Assembly (NCBI RefSeq): GCF_030272615.1
Contig: NC_081413.1
Coordinates: 559,587,945 to 559,651,944, forward strand
DNA from: Cryptomeria japonica
Taxonomy: Eukaryota; Streptophyta; Pinopsida; Cupressales; Cupressaceae
DNA: 64,000 nt
Reading direction: 5' to 3'
Below are positions 23,425 to 55,379 of this stretch, piece after piece (position 1 is the stretch's first letter; every line of letters starts with the position of its first letter). The translations under genes were made by a program, and so were the position numbers. Under the pieces are notes generated by a model, which saw nothing but the letters and a program-made list of their open reading frames with translations, did no database searches and was not told the DNA's origin.

Positions 23425-23658
23425 CTAACCACGTGAAGAACATCGGTGTAGATCATAACAAGAAGCTAATGTATGACCATAATGACCACAATAGGAACAT
23501 AATTTTGGCTTAAGACTTGTAGAGGAAGATTCAACTTGGCATGCATTCATAAGCCCTCCAAATACAAATTTAATGAGTTCTGAATATTTTGAACAACCAT
23601 AAAATCTTGACACTAAAAAAGAAAGGAAAAAAAAATCCATTAAAAAAACCTCATACAT
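23425..23658 (-). pseudogene. Zinc-knuckle fragment, retroelement gag-like
   Basis: A short minus-strand frame contains LCSYCGHYGHTLASCYDLH, a CX2CX4HX4C knuckle followed by CYxLH as in many plant copia gag proteins. Nothing else of gag or pol is readable around it. I treat it as a relic. An expressed small zinc-knuckle protein cannot be excluded. Confidence 0.4.
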
Positions 23659-26600
23659 TGAAATGCAACATTCTCAAATAAATTCCCTTTCAATTTTCTT
23701 AAATTCTTCACACAACACCTTTCTCTAAAACGAACAAACCACCCATCAAATAAATATTACTTTTCACCAATGTGATTAAAAAATTTGCCCACCATTGTCA
23801 AAACAACACTTTCAACATCCAATCCATATGTATTAATCCCGTCTTCCTCAATACCTCTTAACTATTTTTATTTCCATACACAAATTCTAGCACATAGAAT
23901 TCTACCTATGGTCATAGGCGACAGCTATTCTCCATACAAAATGGCACTAGATCAAAAACACAAATTTGCATAATACATTTATTTTTCAGCAGATTATTTG
24001 CATTTTTACAATATTGAAAAGGCAGATTAAGAAGATCAAACCAGTAGAAACCACACAAAAATCCATTGTAATTTGCAGATTTTGTATTTTTTATTGTACG
24101 ATTTTTTGTATGAAAAATAAATGACTCCCTATCCATATCTGTCTACTCGCATCCTTACACCAAACAATATTAAAATATTAAAATTACCGAACCTGATCTC
24201 CTTTCTCTATCCTTATGCAAATACAACCTTCCAACAGTTATCAGCAATGTGTTACAATTGTTCTCCAATGCGTGCAGGAGTCATATCAGGAAACAAAAAA
24301 TCAAAACTCCACAACATATGGCGGGTACAAGTAGCAGCACCTAGCGATGCAAAGAACACAAATCAGCAACGGGACACAATCACAGGAACCTCACATCTAG
24401 TAATGAAAGCTTGTTGGAAGGATTCGGGTCTTCAAATAGCAACCAAATCCCTTTGTCTCTACCAACTTTTTTGCTATGACTGACAGCAACCATTTTTTTC
24501 TAAATAATGGAAGATATATGACACAACTTCCTCCATTCCTTTCTGTGAATAAATGAAACTGAAAAATCTACATGATGAATAATGGCAGATATATGACAAC
24601 TTCATTCCTTGCTGTGAATAAATGAAACTGAAAAACCTACATGATGAATACTGGCAGATCTATGAGACAAAATTAAACACTTTTTTTTTTGACATTTCGG
24701 ATTATCTTATTCATACCATTACTCATTTAAATGCGTGAAGAAACAACTTATTATTAAATTAAAGGCAAAAAAATTCCAGTAATAATATGTAAATGATTTC
24801 CCATGAACAAAAATTGGAAGACAGGGCTTCAACAATATAATTGTAATAACATGCAATTAATCTTTCTACGTTCACTGAATCTTTCTATTTATTGAATGTT
24901 CTCTATCTTGAGCATAGTTTCATCCTGATGATAGATCACAGAATGTGTTCCAAAATGTTGATGCAAAAAATCACACGATCAAAATCACAAACAATAACAG
25001 CAACTATCATGGATTGTGGAAAAATAAGACGTTTCATTGTGTTTAAGTTACAAACTTATTCCTATCCCAGATTACATTCTTGGAAATATTTATAAACCTA
25101 ATTAGTTTTCTCAGATATCAATGATTTCAAACAGTTCAGCTAAACTTAATTTCATTGAGAAGCCTTCTTTCACTTGCAATTGTGAATATTGATTGATTAT
25201 ATTTTTATTAATATCTCTACACGTTTTGTTCACTTCTAAAAAAAGATTGTGGACCTTTCCCTTCTCCGGCAAGCTTTGGATGATAAGCAGACATCATATT
25301 ATATATGCTATTTTAAATAGTTAAGATCGAAATTCTTCTTATACAAGTATTAAAAATTGAAATTTCTAGACTTAAGTAGTAAAAATAGATCATAGAGTTT
25401 GATCATTAAAAAAATCTACACAGTTGAATCCAGAAGAATCTCAGTATAAGTAAAGATAGAGTTACTACATGTTCTTCTCGTCTACGTTAGACTACGGATT
25501 TTCTCTGTTTATGTCCAGTAAAGTTGAAGTATAATAATATATTATTTACATCATCATGTTCAACATTAGATTACCACAGATTTTTACAACATGCGGATAT
25601 TTGCTCTTGCAGTTTTAACACACTTAAAAACCGAAAGCTAACAATCATTCTGTTTGCTAATAGTTTTCATCTCTTCAGCTTAACCAGACCGACTGTAAAT
25701 TACCACGTTTTCCTTCACTGGTGGCTTTGATGGTAGAAATTGTACCATTTATTATTATTTATTAGTAAAATCTTTTTGTAATCAAACATAACTACCAATG
25801 AGAATTAAAATTCGTTTCTAAATTAAAATCAATGCAGTGTAACATTTTTTGTCCTCGTCACCAAGAACTCTCACAATTTAACAAAAGATTGTTTGAAACA
25901 GATTTATTGTGATAACCTAAATCCTTCTATCCTTGAAGACACAACTCTCCAGATCGATGCATGCATGCCAAAAAACAGTTGCATGAGAAAAGGTTATGTT
26001 TGTCCATAGCAATCGCTGGATTTTTGAAATGCTCAGCCCAATCAGCTAAATTTGTATGCATACGCTGGCATCAAATATTGGTTGCTTAATTTAAGCCGTG
26101 TCCATTGCAAAGATATTTGTGTTGATTTTTTAACTATCTGCCAAACCAACTAAATTTCTATTCATAGGCTGGCATCAAGCATTAACTGTCTTGATTATTG
26201 GCCCAGACTAATTTGGCAAGGTAATCACTAAAGCAGCATATAAGCACTTTCAGAAAAAAGCTATCCTAGTATGAACCCAGCTTTGCCTTCCCCGCTGCTA
26301 CCAACCATAGCAATTGCAAACCAAAACAATTTCACCCCCAGGCCTCAAAAAATTATGACACGTACATACTTCCAAATGACTGAGAGAGCTCCAATCAATA
26401 TCTCGATTACCCAAAAACGGAGCATCAAATGAACTTCCAAGGACGACTTTTGCCAAAAAAAACTCCATGCTTACCATCATAAAAGACTGTAGCACTAACC
26501 CTATTAAAAACTCAAAAACTTACGGAAATCATCCTTTAACAAATTTTGATAGTGCAGGGCATGTTGACAATACCAGCCTGCATCATAATGTTCATTTATT

Positions 26601-27769
26601 TCCAAGTGAACAGAATCATTCTGTATGGTTTGGAATTACAACCCACAGCAGATTACAAGGTATATTGCCAACAAAGCAAAAAAATTGAGCAGAAAGGGTG
26701 TCCATATTGTAGATATTCAAAATATAATGTGTGAATCTATGCCAACAGAACAGTAATTCTGCTGCATGTAAAGTTCACCAAATTTATGATTTCATTTCCC
26801 ATGTATTTGGTAGCTTCTGCCTGCGTTAAGTAGCTTTAAACATGACCAAAATGCTTTTCCCAGTTCCACATAGCAAAACCCAAGTAACAACTCAAATAGA
26901 TTATTATTATAATCATTATATGTATTGCGATATGGTGTTAACAAATGAATATTCATAATGAATTAGCTCACCAGCGTCACAAAATAAACAAACCTTTATG
27001 TATCCACAGAAAACCAATAGACTGCTCACCCTTGTATTGTCTTGATCTCCCATTGCCTACTCCGTAGTACCATAGAGAATGGCATACAGCATAAGACAAA
27101 CTGAGGCTCTAATAAATGCTTCTTTTGAGCAGAAAAGTTGTAAAAACAGCACAATGAAATGTTACATGTGACAAATACAAACTGTCAAATCTTGCTAAAT
27201 CAGTAGGTGACAGTACTTCCTACTCATTTAAAATCCAAACTCGGAACAGGTACTGAAATTCCAATAACTAAAATTATCTTAACACATGGATATACGCTAC
27301 CATTCATTACTTCAACCCCATTAGCCAGCCTTACAGTTTTAATCAGATCAAGCAGGCCCAAACAAAGTGGGACCAAGCCAAGAAAACCCCCAACATCGAA
27401 CACAAGCCAAGAAAAATGCCGACTCATCTTCTGAGCAATCCTTTCTTGTGGCCATGAACTATTCTATGAAATCATTAGCTTTCAATTGCAAGGCAAGGCT
27501 AGCTAATCCATAAGTCAAGACCATGCAGCTGATATCACATTCACTGATGTTATAACTCCTTTCGGAATATAGGAGAGCCTCAGTACGACATAAGACAAGA
27601 CTCACCACATTGCAACTGAAATAACAATATAACACAATCAATGAGCCATAAAAAGAAATACAATTCTAAAACCAGATCATGATTAAACCTCAGATATTCC
27701 CATAGACAAAGACAAGACTCCTAAATCCTCTTAATAGTGCACTATACAGGCCCAGTTTTCCAAACTAGT
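23659..27769. other. Intergenic sequence downstream of the CDPK gene
   Basis: No gene is supported. A ~70-75-bp unit (AATAATGGCAGATATATGAC...CTACATGATG) is tandemly present about 2.3 times at 24502-24668. A weak ~120-bp duplication with TGCATACGCTGGCATCAA lies near 26030-26190. The 3' UTR of the CDPK must start at 27769 and run downward; I cannot place its polyadenylation site. Confidence 0.5.
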
Positions 27770-47599
<19,830 letters not shown>

Positions 47600-47990
47600 T
47601 TCTCACTCCTCCTCTGCCCGCTGCGCCCTCGCAGGGTTTCAAACCCTACCCGACCAAGAAAACCCTCATTCTTTCGCTTTTCATTCTTCCATTCTTGATT
47701 TCTCGGGTCAAGGGTTCACCGGTAAGGCCGTGGCCGTGTCCTTGAAGCAATCTCGCCACTTTCAAACCCTCATTTTTTCTCTACCTAATATTTACTTGCA
47801 TTCATACAGACATTTGACTGTGAAATCCTCGAGACGAATCAGCGCAGACAGAGACCACAGTCAACCTCCGCCTTTCCCTCCACTTCCACGCAAATTTACC
47901 GGAACCTTTTTCTCCTGGTAAATTCTCACGGTAGGGTAAAAACTGCTTCACTGGTGTAAAGCCGCCGTCAGTTGGCAGACATGTAATGCC
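47600..47990 (-). promoter_or_regulatory. 5' flank and probable promoter/5' UTR of the CDPK gene
   Basis: The 390 bp upstream of the ATG are clearly more GC-rich than the surroundings and rich in pyrimidine runs on the plus strand (CTCCTCTGCCCG, CCGCCTTTCCCTCC). This is typical of a plant CpG-rich promoter with purine-rich leader on the sense strand. I cannot point to a convincing TATA box or start site. Confidence 0.45.
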
Positions 47991-48249
47991 GTCGTCTGAC
48001 GTGAAATATCACTTTCACAATCAAAAGCCCATGATGCATCTCATGCTTCTTAGGTGTACGCCCATGTAACCCACATTTTATCCTTCCAGAGAACACGGAT
48101 AGTGTAATATCTTCAGATATCCAAAGGTGTATTTGGGATAAGAAATGTTGTGGTTCCATGGAGGGGGCTAATTGAAATTTTTTAATTTACTCTCATTTTT
48201 CATTTTTCTTTTTTCTTTTTCTTTCTTTTTTTAAGGATGAGAGGAAGGA

Positions 48250-48648
48250 GGGAGGATGGGAAAGAAAGAAAGATAGATTTTATAAAATGATGAAACAAGG
48301 TATTCTTGTGGGAGGCATCTAATTATGGTACAAGTGAAACATACATATAAACACGTAATTACGGTACAAATGAAGCATACATATTTTAACCCCAGTGGGT
48401 CCTGCACCCTAGCAGGATAGAGGAGGTGCCTAAGTAGTACAAACAAAGCATATATGCCTTACCGCATGGCATGTGGATTTATAAATGTGGTACAAACAAA
48501 GCATACATACCCTACCCCAACGGGACGCAAGAGGCACCTAACTATGGTGCAAACAAAGCATACATTCCTTACCCCTAGGGTGATTTGAATTTGTGACCTC
48601 CCTTTCAAGAACACAAATTCTCCACCACTAGGCCAACTCATATTGTAT
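48250..48648 (-). mobile_element. tRNA-derived SINE with an expanded internal repeat
   Basis: On the minus strand from 48645: GAGTTGGCCTAGTGGTGGAG resembles a Pol III A box. About 35 bp later GGTCACAAATTCAAATC resembles a B box. The body then repeats a ~65-bp unit (GGGGTAAGG.ATGTATGCTTTG, TTTGTACC, TTAGGTGCCTC) about five times. The head matches the tRNA-like start of plant SINEs. The tail and TSD are not resolved. Confidence 0.65.
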
Positions 48649-48659
48649 AAAGATGGTTA

Positions 48660-51659
48660 AATTAAATTTAGTTTCTATTTTTTAAAAAAAATTGTTTATT
48701 TAAAGATAGGTTTAAAATAAAATAAAAAATTGGATTCAATTGTGAAGACTTGTTTTCTTCTCTTATTTTTGTTTTAGTCTCTTTCGTCATCAACCTATTT
48801 TACATCAAAGGTGGTGCGAGATAGTCCATCGTTAGACTATAAGCATCTTTGCTCTCTGAGTGATATTTGTTCCTATATAGGCATTTTAATGATGATTGTA
48901 CATGAAGTTTAAATTCATCAAAATAATATTTCCACTTTCTCCTTAACACCTTTTCTTGCATAGACTTGTCGAATTTATCTTTAACAAATATCCTAGTTTC
49001 ATGAAACCAGAAGAACCGACATTGAAAGGAACTTGAAAATTGTTGATAATGATATTCTTGGTCCCATAGACCGATGATCTCGCAGATGTCAGTAAAACTC
49101 ATTTGTTCATTCATTTGTTATTATTTAGTTATGCATGCAAATTGATGTTCCATTTTTCATCCATTTGATCCAAGTCTCCCTTCTCTCATTCCAAACTTCT
49201 TTGATAACAACCTTAAGCCATTTAATTGTTTGTAGAAGAAAAACCTTATGAGGGATCAATGCTTTTATTTTAAATTTGTTCACCTATTCAAAAAGAGAGG
49301 GGAGAGGTGTGACACAACTTGTGGATTAGAGGATTTGTTATAAGAAAAATTTCAGATTAGTGGATCATATGTCTAACGTATTATGTTACTACGTGTTTGA
49401 TAAGAGTTCCCTTCTATAGAAATAAATGGAAATTTGTGGATCATATGTCTAATGTATTATGTTACTACTCTTTTGATAAGAGTCCCCTTCTATAGAAATA
49501 AATGGAAATCCCTCATTCAAATATAAATCACATGTATGTATAAAGACATGAGCTTGAATTAGATGATAGGTAGCCAATTCAAACATAAAAAAAGTAAAAT
49601 CAAATGTTATAATAATTTTTTATGTTATAAAAAAAAATGTATAGTTCATAATCAATTTTTCTATTATTGTTAAGAAGTTATGAGTCATTAGATTCAAGTA
49701 AAATCATTTTTCAATAATTTTCATGAAAATAATTGAATCTAAACTTTGGTGAATGAGTTACAAACAGCACGCAGCTTATAGTTCTATGAGAGAATTATTT
49801 ATATTATTGTTAAGAAGTTATGCATCATTTAGATTCAAGTAAAATAATTTTTCAATAATTTTTTATTAAAATAATTGAATCCAAACTTGGGTAAACGAGC
49901 ACAATACTTATAGTTCTATGACAAAATTAATAAAAATTTAATTTTTGGAGGTCTTTTATTAAGAGATTTAAATGGAAGCTAAAAAAAATTAAATAAAAAT
50001 TCATAAAAAACTACATAGTACACTTTTTTTAATTAAAATTAAAACAAAGATCATAGAAGACATAAGCATTTTACATGAATATAAAACTATTCATGTTAAA
50101 AAGATTAAAATTCAACACCAACTTAAAACTTACCACTATAAAATATTACTCTTATCGACTATTACAATCCAATGTTATTTAATTACATAAATAAATTAAA
50201 TAAATAAATATATAAGTAATAGACAATATTTATTAGTATATATTTATAGTATATATAGTCAATGTAAATTGAAATAAAATTTTATATTAAGTTAGAAAAA
50301 AAAAAGGATTAATAATAAATGTAATACCTTTTTCATTTATAACAAATAGAAGATAATAATAATTAACATACTATTTAAATTGTGATGTGACTTTCCATAT
50401 CACTATGATATTGACTAGTATATACATCCAACATACATTAATCTAAAAAATATTTCGAACTACTTTATTTGATATGTACATACATAGACACATAAGTTTT
50501 AGCTTTTAGTTAAGAAATATTTTATTTTATTTTATTTTTATTTATTTATAATTAAAGAATTATTTTATTTTTGTAACTTAAATTATTTTTAGAAAAACTA
50601 CATTTAGTATTTTACTAATTCTCTTGTTTTATGTTTTACTTTAAAAATGTATAATAAATATATATATATGTGTGTGTGGGTGTTATTCTTTAATAGTTTC
50701 ATTGGTCAACATTAATATATATTTTAAAATTTTGATGTATTTATATTTAAAAATTAGATATTATCTTTTTTACTAAATAAAACTTAATTAGTTTATATAT
50801 AACTTTAATAATTATTATTATAAAATTGATTAATTTATATATTTCTTGTTCAACCATTTAAACTTGTGAATGATACAAGTAAAAACAAAGTATCATCCTT
50901 ATCATTTATGTTCAACCACCTAAACTATAATTCTTTAGTATATTATTTATACTCAACAATAAAATTTATAATTGCTTTAGCATTTCAACAAACCTTTCCA
51001 CTGATATATAATAACAATTTTCCTTCCATTGATTACAATAATAAATATGTTGGGTTAACTATCGCATCAAATAACATTTTTCCATAATTGTTGTTGTCTA
51101 AGGTTACAACTTTTAGATGAGGAGAATTTTAAAAAAACAAGTACCCTCATTCTAGACAAGCTTAATTTGACTCGACTACATTAAAAAAAAAAATTATGAA
51201 TGCAACTTTAAGTATTATTAAAGCTTAGGTTTAAGATTAAATAATTTTAAGGATATAAATTTATCATTAATTTGAAAATCAAATTTTAATGTGTTTTATT
51301 AATGATTTTAAATAATTTTGTTAAATATATTCATGTAATATCCCAGAATTATTGTTGTAATGACTAAATGATAAAAGTATATGATGTGTCTTTAAGATTA
51401 ATTTACAATTTGTCAAATATGATGTTGTCTTTATGACTAAAAAATGTCTACTCTTCCTACTTCGATCAATAAAATCATTTAAATATGTCTATATATTTTC
51501 AACTTGGTATTTTAAATATTATTATTATTGCTTCCATTCATATCTTTATATATAAGGAAATGAAATGCAATGAATAATGATAATTAATATGCTTATATAT
51601 TAAAGTTGGTATTGGATTAGTTATAGACATATAAATAAACATTAAAATTTACTTTGTTT
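48660..51659. other. AT-rich intergenic region with two tandem duplications
   Basis: No gene. A 76-bp unit (TGGATCATATGTCTAA.GTATT) is doubled at 49361-49512. A ~139-bp unit (ATTATTGTTAAGAAGTTATG) is doubled at about 49660-49935. From 49940 to 51660 the sequence is extremely AT-rich with short (TTTTA)n and (TA)n tracts. Confidence 0.6.
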
Positions 51660-52810
51660 AAAGTCGATATTGGTGTGCGAAGGAGTGTTGGGCGAGCGAA
51701 TAGGGTTTCCCTAGTTTGCATAGGCTCACATGGCCCTACTATTACCTTCTTTCTCTCTCTTTGTTTGAGTTTTGCCTCCCTGTTTCTATTTCTAGCGATG
51801 GGGTAGGATTTTGTAACTTGTTGGTTTCTCCTTTACTACGCATGGATTTTTATTCGTATTGGCAGGTGGGAGGTGGTTCGATCTCTCTTTTCTCCTACTA
51901 TTTTATCTTTTTTTGTTTTTGTGGACTCTCCTCTCAGTAAATGGAGTGCTCGTGGATCCGTGTGGGGGCTTAAGGGACCCCCTAATCCTCATTTCAAATG
52001 TATTTTAAATCTCGAGGACTCTACTGGTGTTGTACATGATAGGGTCATCCAATTTCTTTTTCATTCAACCAATGAAGTTAGATCTAGGAATCATTTACCA
52101 AAAATTTTGAATCCCAATGGGTGTTTACAAAAATGCAAAGACCAACCAATGATAGTCATCAATCCAAAGGTAGTGGCATATGATATTCTCTACCTTTCTG
52201 AGCATGAATTAATCTATAATTCATGGGTCTTCAAATAAATCCTTAGTTTTTAGATTGCTCAACTCAAAAAAATTAGAACTTAGAAGGGGACATGGAGATT
52301 CTAATGACTATAAGTTGGTGTTTTATGGTGGTTTTACCAAAATGGTATATTGTAATTTGATACTTGAGGGGAGTTCCTTGTTTTTGCAATCAGGCAAGTC
52401 TATTTATTAGGCCATGGTATGTGGAGTTTGATCTAATAGAGGAGTTGCAAGATAAGATTTTGTATGGATTCAATTATTGAGGCTCTCAATTGAATTTTGG
52501 AGACAATACATCCTTCATTCAATTGTTGTCGTTATTGCAAAACCTTTGGGCCCTTCTTGAAAAACTTTGGATAGAAAGGTAGCTACTTATGCTTGTACCT
52601 ATGTTGAAATAAATTTAAATAACCTTCTTCTAGACTTAGTTAAAATTATACTAGGGAGTATGAGTTGGATTCAACAAGTTGATTATGAAGCCCTCTCCTT
52701 CTGATGTCACGCTTGTCATGAATACAAACATCTTCAAAGGAATCGCTAAAAGTTGGGATCCAAACTGGCACAAGCCTCCCTTGACTCTCGAGTTGTTAAT
52801 TTGAAGGCAA

Positions 52811-53154
52811 AGGGTATGGCTCTAGCTCTTCAATATCAACTTGATGTTGATGTGTTTATTCTAGTGAAGTTTCGAGCACAAGGGAGAATTTAAAGTTGCA
52901 CATGGAAAATAAATCCAAGAGGGTTATCCAACAATAAGTTTGATGTTCTTGTTGAACATTGTGTTGTAATTTATGTCAAAAGAGGGTGAGGCTATAGCTC
53001 TTCCATATCAACTTGATGCCGATGGGTTTATTCCAGTGAAGTATCGAGTGAAAGGGAGAATTAGAAATCACACACAAAAATAAAATCCAAGAGGGTTATC
53101 TAACAATAAGTTTGTTGTTCTTATTGAACATCGTTTTGTCATTGATATCAAAGA
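52811..53154. repeat. 172-bp tandem duplication spanning a LINE/LTR junction
   Basis: GGCTCTAGCTCTTCAATATC at about 52818 and its variant at about 52990 lie 172 bp apart. Both copies contain AATAAGTTTG.TGTTCT followed by the first ~35 bp of the LTR. The first copy keeps the canonical LTR start TGTTGAAC; the second, next to the full LTR, has TATTGAAC. Confidence 0.85.
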
Positions 53155-54502
53155 TATTGACAATATTATCATTATGTTCCCCTTGATGATGAGGCATAAA
53201 TAAGTTTAAAAGGTATCAAGGATTTTGTTGCAATTTTAATTACTTTTGTCATGCCATGTTAAAGAATTTGAGAACATTGGAGGACAAAGATTAGTAATGT
53301 TAATGATATCATCATGTTTCAATTTCAATTATTTGTGAAGGTCTAGAAGTGTATGCAATAGGTTTATAAGGTATATTGCTCAAAGACTATATGCACCTAG
53401 TTACATTGGCGTGGTGGTTTGTACCGCATTCTATTGCAGTGATATTTTATGGCTTGCAATTTGGAAGACAAGTAAGGCTACACTTGAAGACAAATATATT
53501 TAGGTTTCAAAGGTGGAGTTCAAGAAGGAGGAAAGTTAAGGTTGATAAAGTGGTCGCAATACTTATTCACTTATTGTGCCAATGTTTCTTATGGTTGTGC
53601 CAGAGGATGGTAACATGCACTAGTTGGAGGAAGTGTATGAAGGGTATTTGGGACTAGTTGTGTTTATGTTGGGTAATACATATCATAATCTCACTCTTGG
53701 TGTAACATGTAAGCTTTTGGATTGGTCACATAACATGTATGGTTTAAGGTTTATTACTACACGACTGACTTGTACATGTTGTCAATATGTTCTTGGTTAA
53801 CTTGAGAATGTAATTAATGATGTGATATGTATAAATAGTTGATCTAGACTCATTCATATAAATAGTTGATCTATACTCATTTTGTGTGTGAATGAGTGGT
53901 GAATAATAGTGGCAAAAGTTGTGCAAGTTGTCTACTTAATTTGTGTATGTGTACAAACTGAAATGCAAATCTCATGCATACTGTGAAAATGTTTAGAAGC
54001 ATATCACATTAGAGAGATGTTAAAGGATAATATTTGAAGATCTTCATGACATATATTTCATATATCTTATGGTAATAGAGGTTGGTGCCTCATTATCTGA
54101 ATTGTTGCTCGGTTCTTGAATTAGGAGATTGGTGTCTCCTATAGGTTAGTGCCTACAAATGTTATTGGGGATTGGTGTCTCCATTAGAGGTTGTAATTCT
54201 TGTGGGTTGGTGCCTACAAAATATTTCAATTCCTTTATTATTTTTGTGATGTTATATTTGGGCAGCAAATCCAAGAAGCTATTCTCACCGTGTTTTTTTT
54301 TTCCTTCAGGGTTTCCACGACATATCTAATGTTCTCATGTGTTCATGTGTGATTGTTTTTATCTCTTGGTTAGATGCTTTGAAGTTTAAAAAAGTTCCAA
54401 TAATGGTCCTAATGACAAATTGGATTTGAAAGTGATATTTGGCATATACTGATTAACCCCTCCTCCCCCCCTTCCCCTCTTAGTATATTTGTGTGACTAA
54501 TA
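53122..54502 (+). mobile_element. Solo copia-type LTR in LINE ORF1, TSD GTTCT
   Basis: A 1381-bp LTR from TATTGAACATCG to GACTAATA, flanked by GTTCT at 53117-53121 and 54503-54507. The termini TATT/AATA are mutated from TGTT/AACA; the duplicated left edge at 52950 still reads TGTTGAACAT. The pyrimidine-rich block CCCCTCCTCCCCCCCCTTCC near the right end resembles that of the solo LTR at 4637, giving plus orientation. The ORF1 reading resumes in phase after the second GTTCT. Confidence 0.85.
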
Positions 54503-54990
54503 GTTCTAAAAATATTTGAGGAGATTATGTCAATGGAGCATGATGATGTGTTGTCCAATTAGGCTATTTTAAAGGATCAAGCTCTAAAGTTGCTTCTTTA
54601 ATTCCTCCTTTAGGTTTTGGGGTCTTGGCCATCCCATCTCAAAAAGCTTTACTTGTCGAGGACTACTTGAAACCTAAGTGTCTTCAAGAGAAAGAAGGTA
54701 TCTTTGATATATAAGGTGAAGATATAAGGATGACAAACTTTCAATTGGAAGAAAACGAAGTGCAAATATTTGTGGATCTAGGGCCCATCTCGGAGGTAAA
54801 ATATGACAATAAAAAGAAGGCTCTAACTCTACTTAGTCTTCAATAGAAGAACATTAAGAAAGGGGGAAATGAAAAAACTACCAAGGTTGGAATGAAAAAA
54901 GATAAGGAGAAAGTGAAATTGACAGGGGAGTCATTTGTTGAATATGGTGTGATTAAGACATTAGATTCACATTTTAGCACTCCTCAAAAA

Positions 54991-55370
54991 TGATTATTAT
55001 TTATTGGAATATTAGGGGGTTGGGTAGCATCCCCCATCAAATGGCTATTAAGAATTTTATTTGTGAGCATGCTTTGGTTATTATTTTTATTATGAAAACA
55101 AAACTCAGTATAGAATAAATGACCAATATCTCCTCAAATACCTAGAACAAATGCCAATGTCAATGCATTGGGTCACAAGGAATGGCTAATGGTATTTCAT
55201 GTTTATGGGATCCATGCAAACTTACTTCAAGATGGTGGATTTCAAGTAGACATTCTCTTTTTTTTAGTGGCAACTAGCTTTTCTACTAGAGAATTTTTTT
55301 TACTATATGTAGACACTAAAAAATGGTCAATGCCCACGTCTCCTATTTTTAATTCATCATGTGCATAATC
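54991..55370 (+). pseudogene. LINE ORF2, endonuclease start only
   Basis: ATG at 54991 begins MIIIYWNIRGLG, matching the (I)SWNxRGLG start of the apurinic-like endonuclease of plant L1 elements. IFIMKTKL follows where QETKL (catalytic Glu) is expected; here the residue is Met. Frameshifts follow and the frame is lost before the endonuclease core ends. The ATG overlaps the ORF1 stop as ATGA. Confidence 0.7.
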
Positions 55371-55379
55371 ATTACTATT

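Larger units (their letters stand above)
51960..54994 (+). pseudogene. LINE ORF1, third copy, split by a solo LTR
   Basis: Early part: VVAYDILYLSEHELIYNSW at about 52175-52230, recognisable as the ORF1 N-domain. The zinc knuckle region near 52680-52745 reads DYEALSF, a stop, then CHACHEYKHLQRN, a CX2CX4HX4C with the final Cys lost. A KFDVL segment leads to the solo LTR. The Lys-rich C-terminus at 54840-54994 (GGNEKTTKVGMKKDKEK, FSTPQK) ends at TGA 54992-54994. Several stops and frameshifts make it non-functional. Confidence 0.65.
51660..55370 (+). mobile_element. Decayed LINE (third copy) with ORF1 and the start of ORF2
   Basis: Contains 5' UTR-like sequence, an ORF1 broken by frameshifts and by a solo LTR (53122-54502), and the first ~120 codons of ORF2 before truncation near 55370 by an unrelated LTR-like block. 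Same orientation as the first two LINE copies. Confidence 0.7.

Noticed and set aside
23021-23456. Asp/Val/Asn-rich frames on both strands
   Set aside because: Translations of a degenerate trinucleotide repeat.
53150-54507. LTR start at 53155 (TATTGACAAT)
   Set aside because: No matching target duplication there; the start at 53122 has GTTCT on both sides and restores the LINE frame.
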